From NCBI RefSeq assembly GCF_900156425.1, contig NZ_FTNO01000004.1, forward strand, positions 1 through 64,000: 64,000 nucleotides of DNA. The letters are read 5' to 3'. A model generated the notes under the pieces. It was not told where the DNA came from. It searched no databases and saw only the letters and a program-made list of their open reading frames with translations. Positions within the stretch are counted from its first letter, which is position 1. The number at the start of each line of letters is the position of its first letter. A program made the position numbers and the translations under genes. Below are positions 43,120 to 51,341 of this stretch, in pieces. The DNA is from Haladaptatus litoreus (GTDB lineage Archaea > Halobacteriota > Halobacteria > Halobacteriales > Haladaptataceae).

Positions 43120-43566
43120 TTATGGGGGATTTGGTTGCTGGAGGCGTGTAAGGTCATCAGCATCCACCGCATCCCGCCAGAGTTGGAGGACAGCGAGAGT
43201 GACAAGTCGTACTGCTGTGACCTCAATACAGGATGGAACAGCATTGCCATGGGTTGCATCTGGTGGTTCGTGAAAGTGGTTTGTGGGGAGGTTTCGTCGA
43301 GGATGGTAGTCGTAGCGATAGTTGAAGTCGTCTCCTTCGGTGTAATGATAGCGGTAGTAGTGTTTGTCCGTCCACGTGATATCAAACCGTCCTTCATCGG
43401 TAGTAATCCCATCTTCGACGTAGAGATGAAGCGTCTCTGGATTCAGAGCGTTATCAAACTCTGAATCGGTAATGAGTGGCTCGTACTCTTCGGCAACTGT
43501 TCGTGCTCTCTTCATGAGATCCTGATCCGGAGCGCCAGTATCGACATACGTCCAATCGTCCGTCAT
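43120..43566 (-). CDS. TumE/DUF6516-like putative toxin (148 aa)
   Basis: The central part FDITWTDKHYYRYHYTEGDD and RYDYHPRRNLPTNHFHEPPD, followed by a hydrophobic helix (VTAVRLVTLAVLQLW), matches the TumE (DUF6516) pattern of beta strands, HxP-rich loop and terminal helix. TumE-type proteins pair with HTH antitoxins. Here an HTH gene ends three bases before the ATG, supporting one operon. The toxic activity is inferred, not shown. Confidence 0.6.
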   Translation of the reverse strand: MTDDWTYVDTGAPDQDLMKRARTVAEEYEPLITDSEFDNALNPETLHLYVEDGITTDEGRFDITWTDKHYYRYHYTEGDDFNYRYDYHPRRNLPTNHFHEPPDATHGNAVPSCIEVTAVRLVTLAVLQLWRDAVDADDLTRLQQPNPP

Positions 43567-43569
43567 GAA

Positions 43570-44067
43570 TCAGGCTTCCGCGAGCCGATGGGCCTCGTCT
43601 ACTTGCAGCGCAGCTTTTGCAAGAGCGAGATTTTGTCTCGTTGACCGCCATTTCCCAAGATCGCTCCACCCGTCATCACCGGGTTCCAGCTTGATTGCGA
43701 GGTCCTCTGGACTCCCGACGTCGTAGGTTTCTCTAAATTCCTGCAGTGTCTCGTTCATCTCTTGGATTCCTGCAATGAGATCTCGATGCGAGTGGGTCCT
43801 GCGGAGTTCTTTAATACGGTTGTCGATGCGATGGCCTTCATTACGCCTGTACAGCGTCGTACGCCCATCCTGGTGAGTGCTACCGATACCTTCGTCGACA
43901 AGTTCAGTCAGATATTTTCTGGTAGTTGGCTCACTCACTAGGGCCTGCTTCGCGATGTCACTAGCTTTTGTGTACTCCGTGGTTTCGGTGAGTATCTCTT
44001 TGACTCGCTCCCTGCCTGTTGTGGTGGCTTTCCATTCCTCTTTGACTCGCTCATCGATATCGGCCAT
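43570..44067 (-). CDS. HTH regulator/antitoxin-like protein, DUF7342-like (165 aa)
   Basis: An N-terminal winged helix (about 18-75) includes KASDIAKQALVSEPTTRKYL and a wing with GRTTLYRR. A helical C-terminal half (about 80-165) follows. It precedes the TumE-like gene by three bases. Haloarchaeal proteins with this layout are found next to DUF6516 genes. Autoregulation and toxin neutralisation are inferred from the family context. Confidence 0.65.
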   Translation of the reverse strand: MADIDERVKEEWKATTTGRERVKEILTETTEYTKASDIAKQALVSEPTTRKYLTELVDEGIGSTHQDGRTTLYRRNEGHRIDNRIKELRRTHSHRDLIAGIQEMNETLQEFRETYDVGSPEDLAIKLEPGDDGWSDLGKWRSTRQNLALAKAALQVDEAHRLAEA

Positions 44068-44156
44068 ACGTAGTACTGCGCACTGCTATGTAAAATAGTT
44101 TTCTCAAAGTCGTATTTCTTTCCACTGGTGTCGGATTTCCTGGATGCTTCTTGACT

Positions 44157-44348
44157 CTATTGCAGCCCTTGAATCTGACGAGATGGCACAGAACGCGCAC
44201 AGCACGAATAGTTCGCCTTCGGCGCGGTTTCCCCAGACTCGTTATAGTCACCACCGAGAGCCACGAGAATCCCGCAGCCCACCAGTACACCGTATCCACC
44301 AATGACGGGACACTTCCTGTTCTGCCGTTCTTTGAGGAAATTTCCCAT
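44157..44348 (-). CDS. Possible small membrane protein (63 aa)
   Basis: The frame has a hydrophobic stretch VIGGYGVLVGCGILVALGG (about 15-33) after a basic start, like other haloarchaeal mini membrane proteins. The C-terminal half, Cys- and Ser-rich, looks non-conserved. I give it low weight. Confidence 0.2.
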   Translation of the reverse strand: MGNFLKERQNRKCPVIGGYGVLVGCGILVALGGDYNESGETAPKANYSCCARSVPSRQIQGLQ

Positions 44349-44570
44349 CGAGGGATGGTGTCTCATCCATTTACACCTCCTTCACTGTCCAAAAAGCGAC
44401 CACTGTTCGTCGCATACTATTCTGAGAGTTCGATCGACCCTTCGAGCGTTCGAACCATTTCCAAGAGGTTGATGCCCACTGATGAAATGCAGAAATATAC
44501 CTTGCAAGCATGTTCTCGTGTGACGGCGTGCTCTGATTGAGGAGAGTGACCAGATCACATCCTGCCCTTG

Positions 44571-44747
44571 CTATGGCGATTGGTTGATAAAGTCGCGGTA
44601 GTCGTTATAGCAATTTTCACAAACCACATGATCATCATCGATGATCTCATATCCCAAATTTACTCCCTGAATTGTCAACCAGGCATGCGGGTCATCGTCT
44701 GTAATCTGATTACCACACCGAGCACACGCTTGTTCTGTGGAGGGCAT
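44571..44747 (-). CDS. Small zinc-finger protein (58 aa)
   Basis: The protein begins MPSTEQACARCGNQITDDDP and later has VVCENCYNDYRDFI. Two CxxC knuckles (C8/C11 and C44/C47) give a treble-clef or zinc-ribbon fold, common among haloarchaeal zinc miniproteins. Acidic residues dominate between them, as expected for a real haloarchaeal protein. It lies in the minus-strand regulator run, with no overlap to neighbours. Confidence 0.65.
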   Translation of the reverse strand: MPSTEQACARCGNQITDDDPHAWLTIQGVNLGYEIIDDDHVVCENCYNDYRDFINQSP

Positions 44748-44894
44748 ACTGAATCAGTGCATACACACAGCATGTGAATTGCCGTCAATCTTCGGGCGAT
44801 AGAGATTTCAAGAAAATCTGCCCCATTCGTTCTCGTTTCGTATGTACCGATCAAACAAATCAATCGCTAGTTTCAGGGCAGTATGTGAAACCCG

Positions 44895-45173
44895 CTACTG
44901 CTCAGACGATTCAAACTGTTCAATCTTCTCCTGTAAATACTGGTAATTCAACTGCTGGGAATGCATGTACTCACCTTGAATATAGAGTGCCGCTTCAAGC
45001 AGCTCACGAGACCACACCGACAGCTGGTCGTGTTCGGGATGCTCGTCCACCCACCGATTGATACACTGAACAGTATCCATCAACTGAGTCGTTGCGGTTT
45101 CCATATCCGAGATTTCCGATGCCGTCATAATTTGTCGCTCGACATCATCTGCATCCCAATCAATTTCAGCCAT
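44895..45173 (-). CDS. Hypothetical acidic helical protein (92 aa)
   Basis: The composition is strongly acidic (MAEIDWDADDVERQI at the start), typical of haloarchaeal cytosolic proteins, and most of the chain is predicted helical (SVWSRELLEAALYIQGEYM, LQEKIEQFE). No domain is recognised. A regulatory or partner protein of the neighbouring small genes is possible. The acidic codon pattern makes it more likely real than chance. Confidence 0.55.
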   Translation of the reverse strand: MAEIDWDADDVERQIMTASEISDMETATTQLMDTVQCINRWVDEHPEHDQLSVWSRELLEAALYIQGEYMHSQQLNYQYLQEKIEQFESSEQ

Positions 45174-45739
45174 AATCTTTGCTACAGAATAGTCTTCAAT
45201 AGAGCTACGGATTCCTCGAAATACTGTCCTCTGTTTATATCGAAGATCTATTCAGATAAGAGAATAGAATACAATCCAGGAATTTTGCCAATATGTGTAT
45301 TGACCTCAGCATACCATGTAGCTACTACGTAAGAGTGGAAACCGTGAGATCTACGCCCACCACTGATTTTCCCCGGCAGGTAAATCGTTGAGCCAGTGAG
45401 CGTAAGCTACTCAGTACCAAACCTCTGTGTGTCGAGCGTAAACAAGTTACTCACAAAAAAGATGCTGTCAGCTCGACAAGCGTGGAGGAATGAATTTCCT
45501 GCGGACTGCTGTCCACTCCACGTTTCAGAACAGGACTGCCAACACCCTCATGTGAGTAGGACTCAGAACTAGTATGCCGAATGCTAGCCAGTGGGTAGCG
45601 TTTGGCGAAGCGGAGGAAGAACCCGGAACTATGTAACAAGCCATATACTGACTTCCCTCTTCCTGCGTTTCGGATGGATACTAACATCAGCCCAATTTTG
45701 ACTTCGGATTCCCGTTTCTAAACAGGAGATAGAATGTGC
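45174..45739. other. Intergenic region
   Basis: No gene I can support. A minus-strand open frame at 45451-45687 is basic and Ser-rich, unlike real neighbours. Possible transposon debris. Confidence 0.3.
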
Positions 45740-46123
45740 TCACTCCGAGCCTGGTAACTCTTCATACTCAGTAGACTCGGAGACAGTAATCCACCCATCA
45801 CTCGCAACCTCGACGTGATACTGGTTATACCGGAAGGAAACACTCCCCTCGCTATCACGGGTCTGTCCGGCGGCCTTCGGCCCGAAGAAGCCGTCTTCAA
45901 TCGCAGCGATATCCACACATTCGTATAGCGGCGGATCTTTGATCTCTGTCGGCACGACATCTGCGGCGTCCGCGATTGCGAAGATGATTTCGGTGGTGAG
46001 ATCGCGGTGGCTCTCGCGTTCGTAGTGCGCCTGTGTTACAAACGTCATGTCGGGTTCGTCGGGTTTGTTTCCATCCGATGCAAGTTTGGTGCCATCCTCG
46101 GTGTGGTCATTACTTGAGGTCAT
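45740..46123 (-). CDS. HalOD1 output domain protein (127 aa)
   Basis: HalOD1 features are visible: HRDLTTEIIFAIADAADVVP, DPPLYECVDIAAIEDGFF and VSFRYNQYHVEVASDGWITV, in the standard order of helix, DPPLY loop and final beta hairpin. An acidic N-terminal extension (1-30) precedes them. HalOD1 is a haloarchaeal output module often attached to receivers; here it is free-standing. The next gene upstream is a DUF7344 regulator with which it may work. Confidence 0.85.
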   Translation of the reverse strand: MTSSNDHTEDGTKLASDGNKPDEPDMTFVTQAHYERESHRDLTTEIIFAIADAADVVPTEIKDPPLYECVDIAAIEDGFFGPKAAGQTRDSEGSVSFRYNQYHVEVASDGWITVSESTEYEELPGSE

Positions 46124-46199
46124 CTGTCGTCCGCCGTGTGAACGTGTCTTAGGGTGGTATCATCCGCAAGGCAGTGATACCTCTTTGGGCAGCCATGGG

Positions 46200-46676
46200 T
46201 TACCGAGAGTCCTCGCGGTCAAACTCGCTGCGAGCGTGTGTTTCTTGCCGATTGTCGAGACTGCCGCCGGCACCCTCCAACGCCGCTAACACTTGCACTG
46301 CATGCGGCCCTGGAGTAATCGTCTCTGTGTCGCCATCAAACTCAATCACGTCCAAGTCGACGAGTTTCGGGACGTGGGAGTGATAGAGTGACGTATACAT
46401 CTCGTGACGCGTGAGCGTCGCGATGTTCGCCTCTTTCGTATCAGTCTCCCACGCAGCGAGTTTGGTCGCAAGGTCATCGAGTGACCATTGGGTCTCTTCG
46501 GAGAGCGTGTAGACGAGATAGCGTCGTCGTGGATGCGCAACCGCCTCGAAGACGGGTTGTAACTCGAGGACAACTTCCGAAACATCAATATCGAGATCAC
46601 GCTCGGCAGCACTCTCCCCGGCGGACTGACTGGAATGGTTCTCCCACTCGTCGGGAGGTGGCTCGTTTCCCGCCAT
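46200..46676 (-). CDS. DUF7344 winged-helix regulator (158 aa)
   Basis: The wHTH core reads LQPVFEAVAHPRRRYLVYTL, then WSLDDLATKLAAWETDTKEA and MYTSLYHSHVPKLVDLDVIE, aligning with the 10673-11266 regulator but without membrane helices. The start chosen is MAGNEPPPDE; the frame extends 26 residues upstream without haloarchaeal character. It is cytosolic and probably DNA-binding. The HalOD1 gene follows 76 bases downstream on the same strand. Confidence 0.82.
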   Translation of the reverse strand: MAGNEPPPDEWENHSSQSAGESAAERDLDIDVSEVVLELQPVFEAVAHPRRRYLVYTLSEETQWSLDDLATKLAAWETDTKEANIATLTRHEMYTSLYHSHVPKLVDLDVIEFDGDTETITPGPHAVQVLAALEGAGGSLDNRQETHARSEFDREDSR

Positions 46677-47157
46677 AGTCAATGCTGTGGCGTCAAACGA
46701 AAAAAAAAATTCCGGTAGACACTGTTTTCCCGACCATATTCGGCAAATGCGCACTCGGTCTCCATATCTTATTATCTATATTGAATTCCATGTTCCAAGT
46801 GCGACTACTTGGAGTTACCTCGGAATGGCCAGCGGTGCTGTCCTTCTGTCGGTAGCAGATGGACCCACACCCGCTTAGTGCAACATGAGGCAGTGAGACA
46901 AACGAATCCTAATCTACTCTCCATTTACAGGTGGATCAAGCTTACTACCACCTGATTTCATACGCGGAAGAAACTACCCTCCGGGAGTGCTGCTGTAATC
47001 CGTTCGCGTGGCATGCAACAGAAGATGTTCCGCGAGGCGTTCCATGGAAAAGACTCATGAACCTATCCATTGTATACATTACTGTCGACCTCGCTGGTCG
47101 GCGTCGCGAAAACAAAATAATATGCGACATTTGGGCGAGTCAGCTTTGGAAGGCGAC
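46677..47157. other. Intergenic region
   Basis: No supported gene. A CSKCDYLEL-like stretch at about 46795-46830 on the plus strand could be a zinc-finger remnant, but its frame is not open upstream. Confidence 0.25.
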
Positions 47158-47298
47158 TCACTCGCCCAGTTTCCTTCGCGCCCACAAGACCCCGACAGCG
47201 ATGAGTATCCAGCCAGCAGGTTGCTGGTTGGCGATGATCGTCGCTCCGGCGCCAATGAGCGCGACGGAAACACCATTCGGTGGTGTTTCTGTCGTCAT
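47158..47298 (-). CDS. Small single-pass membrane protein (46 aa)
   Basis: The protein reads MTTETPPNGVSVALIGAGAT at the start and ends WARRKLGE. Two hydrophobic stretches (10-22 and 28-40) flank a short turn, giving one long or two short membrane segments with a basic end. Haloarchaea encode many such miniproteins of unknown role. The frame is compact. Confidence 0.4.
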   Translation of the reverse strand: MTTETPPNGVSVALIGAGATIIANQQPAGWILIAVGVLWARRKLGE

Positions 47299-47699
47299 TT
47301 TTCAGTCCGCGTTTTTAAGCGGACGCCGGGTGTTCTCACGCAGGAAGTATAAAATGGCGGCAGACGAGGATTACATGTTATACTAACTCTCATCAGTACT
47401 ATTTTCCATATCTCAATGAAGGTTAGTTAGTATCTAATACTAACCCAAGATTCTGCGAAAGGTGAGATCGTGTAAATAGCTTACTTTCGTGTTTTATATA
47501 GAAACGTGCATCTCGATCTGAGGTGTATTCGCCAGTTCACAGCGGATGCGTGGGTTGACGTGCTCGGTGTGGTCACGGCGGGGTTCATGCTTATTCTGCC
47601 AGCTCCTGCCACCCCCAAGAGGGTGACAACACGACAGAGTGAAGATAGTGAGCGCCGGACGAGACCCAATAGATTGCAGCCTAGAATTTTGCTTACTCT
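47299..47699. other. Intergenic region
   Basis: No supported gene or repeat. Confidence 0.25.
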
Positions 47700-48419
47700 T
47701 CATACGATTTCAAGAAGCTGGTGAGCCAGTTTCCGAGGCATCGACACCATTGGCCAGTGACCTGTGTCTAGTTCGCGGAGTTTCCACTCCCGCTGTTTAC
47801 ACAGTTGTCGAATCGTATCGAGAATGGAGTCGTCCATCCCGTTCTGGGTGCAGAGAATGTAGCTGGTGGTTAACGCAGCTGCTGCCGGGTTGTTGATGTT
47901 CACCCGCTGTTTGAACGTGTTCAGTGGATGTGGGACAGCTTTTTCCCGCATCCACCGTGTGTCATCGTCTGAGATATCCACCCACCCCGGATGGTTATCT
48001 GGGAGCGGCCAGCCGCTAGCATGGTCTTTTGCGGCCGCTTCCATCGTATCCCACTCGTCCGGAGGATAGAACTCAGATGCCGAAACCGGCTCGTCATCCA
48101 TCGGAACCAGTGCGTCCAAATAAACAACGTGCGCGAGCCGCTCAGGAACTCGTTCTGCCACGCCCGTCACTACAAGCCCTGCATAGCTATGCCCGAGGAG
48201 AACAGCGTCCGTGAGATCGTTGTATTCGAGCACATTCACAATGTCTGTAATGTGTGTTTCTAGGCCAATCTCAGGCCGCATAAGGTGTTCTCGTTCACCT
48301 AATCCAGTGAGTGTCGGTGCATATACGTCATGTCCCTCATTGCGGAGCATCGGGGTGAGATACTTCCAGCACCAGCCGCCGAGCCATGCTCCGGGGACGA
48401 GAACGAATTGTTGCGCCAT
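47700..48419 (-). CDS. Alpha/beta hydrolase, esterase/hydroxynitrile-lyase-like (239 aa)
   Basis: The oxyanion-side motif FVLVPGAWLGGWCW (about 4-17) and the nucleophile elbow LLGHSYAGLV (S near 84) are clear. The catalytic His is in DTGHWPMVS (about 218), and an acid residue is expected near TQNGMDDSI (about 192). This matches the plant-MeSA-esterase/HNL-like branch of the superfamily (alpha/beta fold). It is cytosolic with no signal peptide. The substrate is unknown. The start MAQQFVLV was chosen because the upstream 32 residues are not conserved in character. Confidence 0.9.
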   Translation of the reverse strand: MAQQFVLVPGAWLGGWCWKYLTPMLRNEGHDVYAPTLTGLGEREHLMRPEIGLETHITDIVNVLEYNDLTDAVLLGHSYAGLVVTGVAERVPERLAHVVYLDALVPMDDEPVSASEFYPPDEWDTMEAAAKDHASGWPLPDNHPGWVDISDDDTRWMREKAVPHPLNTFKQRVNINNPAAAALTTSYILCTQNGMDDSILDTIRQLCKQREWKLRELDTGHWPMVSMPRKLAHQLLEIV

Positions 48420-48748
48420 GTTTTTTAGGACGGTTGTGAGCGTGATATAGCTCCCTCTAGCAGAGCAAAAGTGAATCGGGAATTCAGCTGAGCAGTTATT
48501 CCTGTAGTGAAGCATTCTTCCGTTTATACGACAGAACAGGTGACGTTGATCGGTGTTGCGTGTTTATCCAAAAACGTGCAATTCAATCTACCTTCAACTC
48601 ATGAGACACCCAAAATCACGCGATTCAATTTCTCGATAGCGCCGTCCCCCAACCACTATATTACCGTGAATAACCTCGTAAGTAGTAGTAGGTACCTTGC
48701 AGGTATTTTTGAGTTGATCACTGTGCAGTTCGTAGTATATATTAAAAC

Positions 48749-48935
48749 GTCAACGCGGCGTGGAATATTCTTTCTCGCGGTCTTCAAGATGTAGGAGTGG
48801 GATACTCCGAATCAACGCCTGTAGAGACTGCGCTCCCTGTGGATACATCTGTATCTGCAAAGCGCGTCGTGGAAGCAGGAAGCCCTACCTGCAAGGAGCG
48901 AACGGCGTCAGCCGTGAGCGAGTAGGGTAGTTCAC
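48749..48935 (+). pseudogene. tnpB: tnpB 3' fragment with right end (orphan omega-RNA segment)
   Basis: The frame reads VNAAWNILSRGLQDVGVGYS, then ETALPVDTSVSAKRVVEAGS and ERTASAVSE before TAG, matching the last 58 or so residues of the 28216-29457 TnpB. The right-end hairpin CCCTACC...GGGTAG and AGTTCAC follow. No 5' part of tnpB or left end is seen, so only the piece that would encode an omega-RNA and the transposon end survives. Confidence 0.8.
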
Positions 48936-49046
48936 TTAGTTCTCCAGCATGGTACTATTCGGTATCTTTTAATCTTCTCTCAAAAACTCTCATTCCATAA
49001 ATAGTATGCTGTATATACTTATTACTAAAGACAAAATAGAATATCT

Positions 49047-49397
49047 ATGCTCGATTCAGTCGAATACAAAAGCAGGCTACCGAATGGCACGAGTGAATGC
49101 GATAAAATGTATGTCCATGAATATCGATTTGAATATGATGTTAATGGTAAGTCAACACTCAAACAATGTCTGATTGATATTGTTATTTTTATCTCAGGTC
49201 ATTCACGAGACGAAGCAGCAGCAGCAGTAAATGAGCATTTTCGCTTTCATGCAACTGATCGCTTCTCTATGTTCGAAAAGCTTGGAAAATCAAAATTACG
49301 ATTTCATATTGATGATTTAGATGTCACGGTAACTAACGATGGAGAGATTCTCGTTCGAACAGAAAAGACACTAGGAGAAAACTTCCAAAATGAATAA
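49047..49397 (+). CDS. Small HalOD1-like protein (116 aa)
   Basis: MYVHEYRFEYDVNGKSTLKQ (about 27-46), RFSMFEKLGKSKLRF and DLDVTVTNDGEILV match the 40520-40849 protein along their whole length. The fold looks alpha-beta with a C-terminal hairpin. It faces the deacetylase gene (convergent, 30-base gap), so it could belong to the surface-protein locus, but no function can be assigned. The in-frame ATG for MYVHEY at about 49107 is an alternative start. Confidence 0.65.
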   Translation: MLDSVEYKSRLPNGTSECDKMYVHEYRFEYDVNGKSTLKQCLIDIVIFISGHSRDEAAAAVNEHFRFHATDRFSMFEKLGKSKLRFHIDDLDVTVTNDGEILVRTEKTLGENFQNE

Positions 49398-49427
49398 TAT
49401 GATTTCAAAATAATGGATATAACCCGT

Positions 49428-50783
49428 TCACTTCGGTTCTGTGCGCCGCATATCCCAAAGATCTGTAAAATCGATAGCTTCGATACCGTTCGTTCGATCA
49501 ATATGCGCTAAGAGTTTCTCATACTCTCTAGTATTCATCGTGTTCTTGGAATCGAAGTGATGGAAATTGAGAATGGTGCACTGACGGTGATCCGCGGCAA
49601 GATTCACTGCTTGCTTGCAAATATCGAGATCATGGCCTATCGTTCGTGGAAGAACAAGTGGATCGAACCCATACACACCGGTTGTGTTCACGTTGCCTGA
49701 CTGATTCATACCGCCCATGTAGTGATATTTGCTGATCACCTCAAGTGCGGCTTTGTCGAAATTGTTCCCCGGATAGACTACGAAATCTGCACCTTCAAAT
49801 CCATTGTCGAGTAACCATTTCTTATTTCGCTTGAGGAGGGCATCCAGCTGCGACGTAGATATTTCGGCGAATGGTTCGTTGGTACTGCCATGTGCGACGA
49901 CCTCGTCGCCTGCATCCTGTCGCTCCTGCAATTCCTCGATCGACATAAAAAATGAGTCGGCTGCTTTTTTAGGATATATTGGCATTGTGAGGACAGCTGG
50001 TAAATCATAGCGATCATGGACTGGTGCTGCTTGTTCGTAGTAACTCCTGTTTCCGTCATCCCAACTTAAAATAACATAGCCTGTGTCAGGTTTTGGATGG
50101 TAACGCATGTCGTCTACCCATGATATTACGTCGCCATCCGATGCATTGGTTATTTCAATTTTGATTTGTTCAATATTTGTAAGATCTGGGTCAGCATCAC
50201 TGGTGGCAAACACACCAGGACACGTTCGAAACCAGCCAATATCTGGGGTACGATACGTTATCGCTCGGAGCTCGAGTACTGCCCAGTTATCATTAGAGTC
50301 ATACAAATAGACAAGTAGTGCAATCTCGTCGGGATTTTTAGATCGAAATGACAACGACAGATCGCTATTGGAGAGATCTACCGGTGATGACAATGTCCGA
50401 ACGGCTGCAGCATGTTGGCCCGACTTTCCAACTAGCTGTAGACTTTGTGAGCCAGTTACACACTGTTCGGTGTCCGCTGATATTGAACCCCGGACTTGTT
50501 TCCATTGAGACAAATCCTCGAAATTGTCGAACGCTGTCCCGGGTGACTTGAACTGCTCACGGCTGTTGTACTTAGTCTGTAACGCCTGTTTCGAAGTGGT
50601 TTCTCTAACCTCGGTGGTTTTGTCCACTGTTGTCGTCTTCGTCGTAGATTGGGTCTGAGTATCTGAAGTTGGTTGTGAGGAAGGCGTGTTCTCGGAACAA
50701 CCGGCGAGCATTCCCGCAGCTACAGTCCCGGACAGATGAAGAAAGCGACGACGAGTAGTGTTGGTAGGTCGACTATCGGTCAT
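49428..50783 (-). CDS. Tat lipoprotein with polysaccharide deacetylase domain (451 aa)
   Basis: A Tat signal (TRRRFLHLSGTVAAGM) ends in a lipobox LAGC at about 25-28, so the protein is probably lipid-anchored outside the cell. A Thr/Ser-rich linker (30-70) and a jelly-roll, carbohydrate-binding-like domain (about 80-235) follow. The NodB-type deacetylase domain (about 240-440) has VILSWDDGNRSYYEQ with the catalytic Asp pair, VVAHGSTNEPF in place of the usual HxxxH metal motif, VVYPGNNFD and ILNFHHFDS. It would remove acetyl groups from a surface polysaccharide. It lies downstream of the Q/N-rich repeat gene on the same strand. M1 at 50795 is an alternative start. Confidence 0.85.
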   Translation of the reverse strand: MTDSRPTNTTRRRFLHLSGTVAAGMLAGCSENTPSSQPTSDTQTQSTTKTTTVDKTTEVRETTSKQALQTKYNSREQFKSPGTAFDNFEDLSQWKQVRGSISADTEQCVTGSQSLQLVGKSGQHAAAVRTLSSPVDLSNSDLSLSFRSKNPDEIALLVYLYDSNDNWAVLELRAITYRTPDIGWFRTCPGVFATSDADPDLTNIEQIKIEITNASDGDVISWVDDMRYHPKPDTGYVILSWDDGNRSYYEQAAPVHDRYDLPAVLTMPIYPKKAADSFFMSIEELQERQDAGDEVVAHGSTNEPFAEISTSQLDALLKRNKKWLLDNGFEGADFVVYPGNNFDKAALEVISKYHYMGGMNQSGNVNTTGVYGFDPLVLPRTIGHDLDICKQAVNLAADHRQCTILNFHHFDSKNTMNTREYEKLLAHIDRTNGIEAIDFTDLWDMRRTEPK

Positions 50784-51341
50784 AGTGCTGTTCACCTACC
50801 TGACTGGAACTGCCTAGTGGGTGGAAGACAAAACTGGTTGCGAGGAGACTACGTGCTCGACTGGTTAGCTGCGACTGCCATGGGGAGTCTTTTTCACTGG
50901 TGGCTTCAATTTCTTGTATTTTGTCACCGATATATGATTTTTCTTTCTCGTTCTTATTTTTCTCTTGAATCATCGCCAATAGGGTGAACCAGCGTTAAAG
51001 GATTAGTTATGGTCTGCCTGAATGAATGTAATCCAACGTAATATCCGGTTAATAGTGTAAGAACAATCCCCATATCGACATCATTACATTCAGAGGTGGT
51101 TCATATCTCTAAGAGAATCGCTGATCATTGTAGAACTTGACTCAGCTGATTTGTATTGACCAGCTCATACTATGAATCTCAACTTCTGTACTGCTAACGA
51201 TCCCGTCGCTTCTAGAAGGAGACTGATATTTTAATAAAATTCACAAACAGTACAAACGCTATGCGAGCGTACTAAGGAAAGGGTTAATCGCGTGTTTTTA
51301 CAGTGACTCTTATACTTGTGTTTTAACCTATTTATCGCGCT
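50784..51341. other. Intergenic region between the deacetylase and repeat-protein genes
   Basis: No gene supported. A minus-strand frame at 50773-50979 is Lys/Glu-rich and overlaps the deacetylase start; I do not call it. The 550 bases probably hold the deacetylase promoter. Confidence 0.3.
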
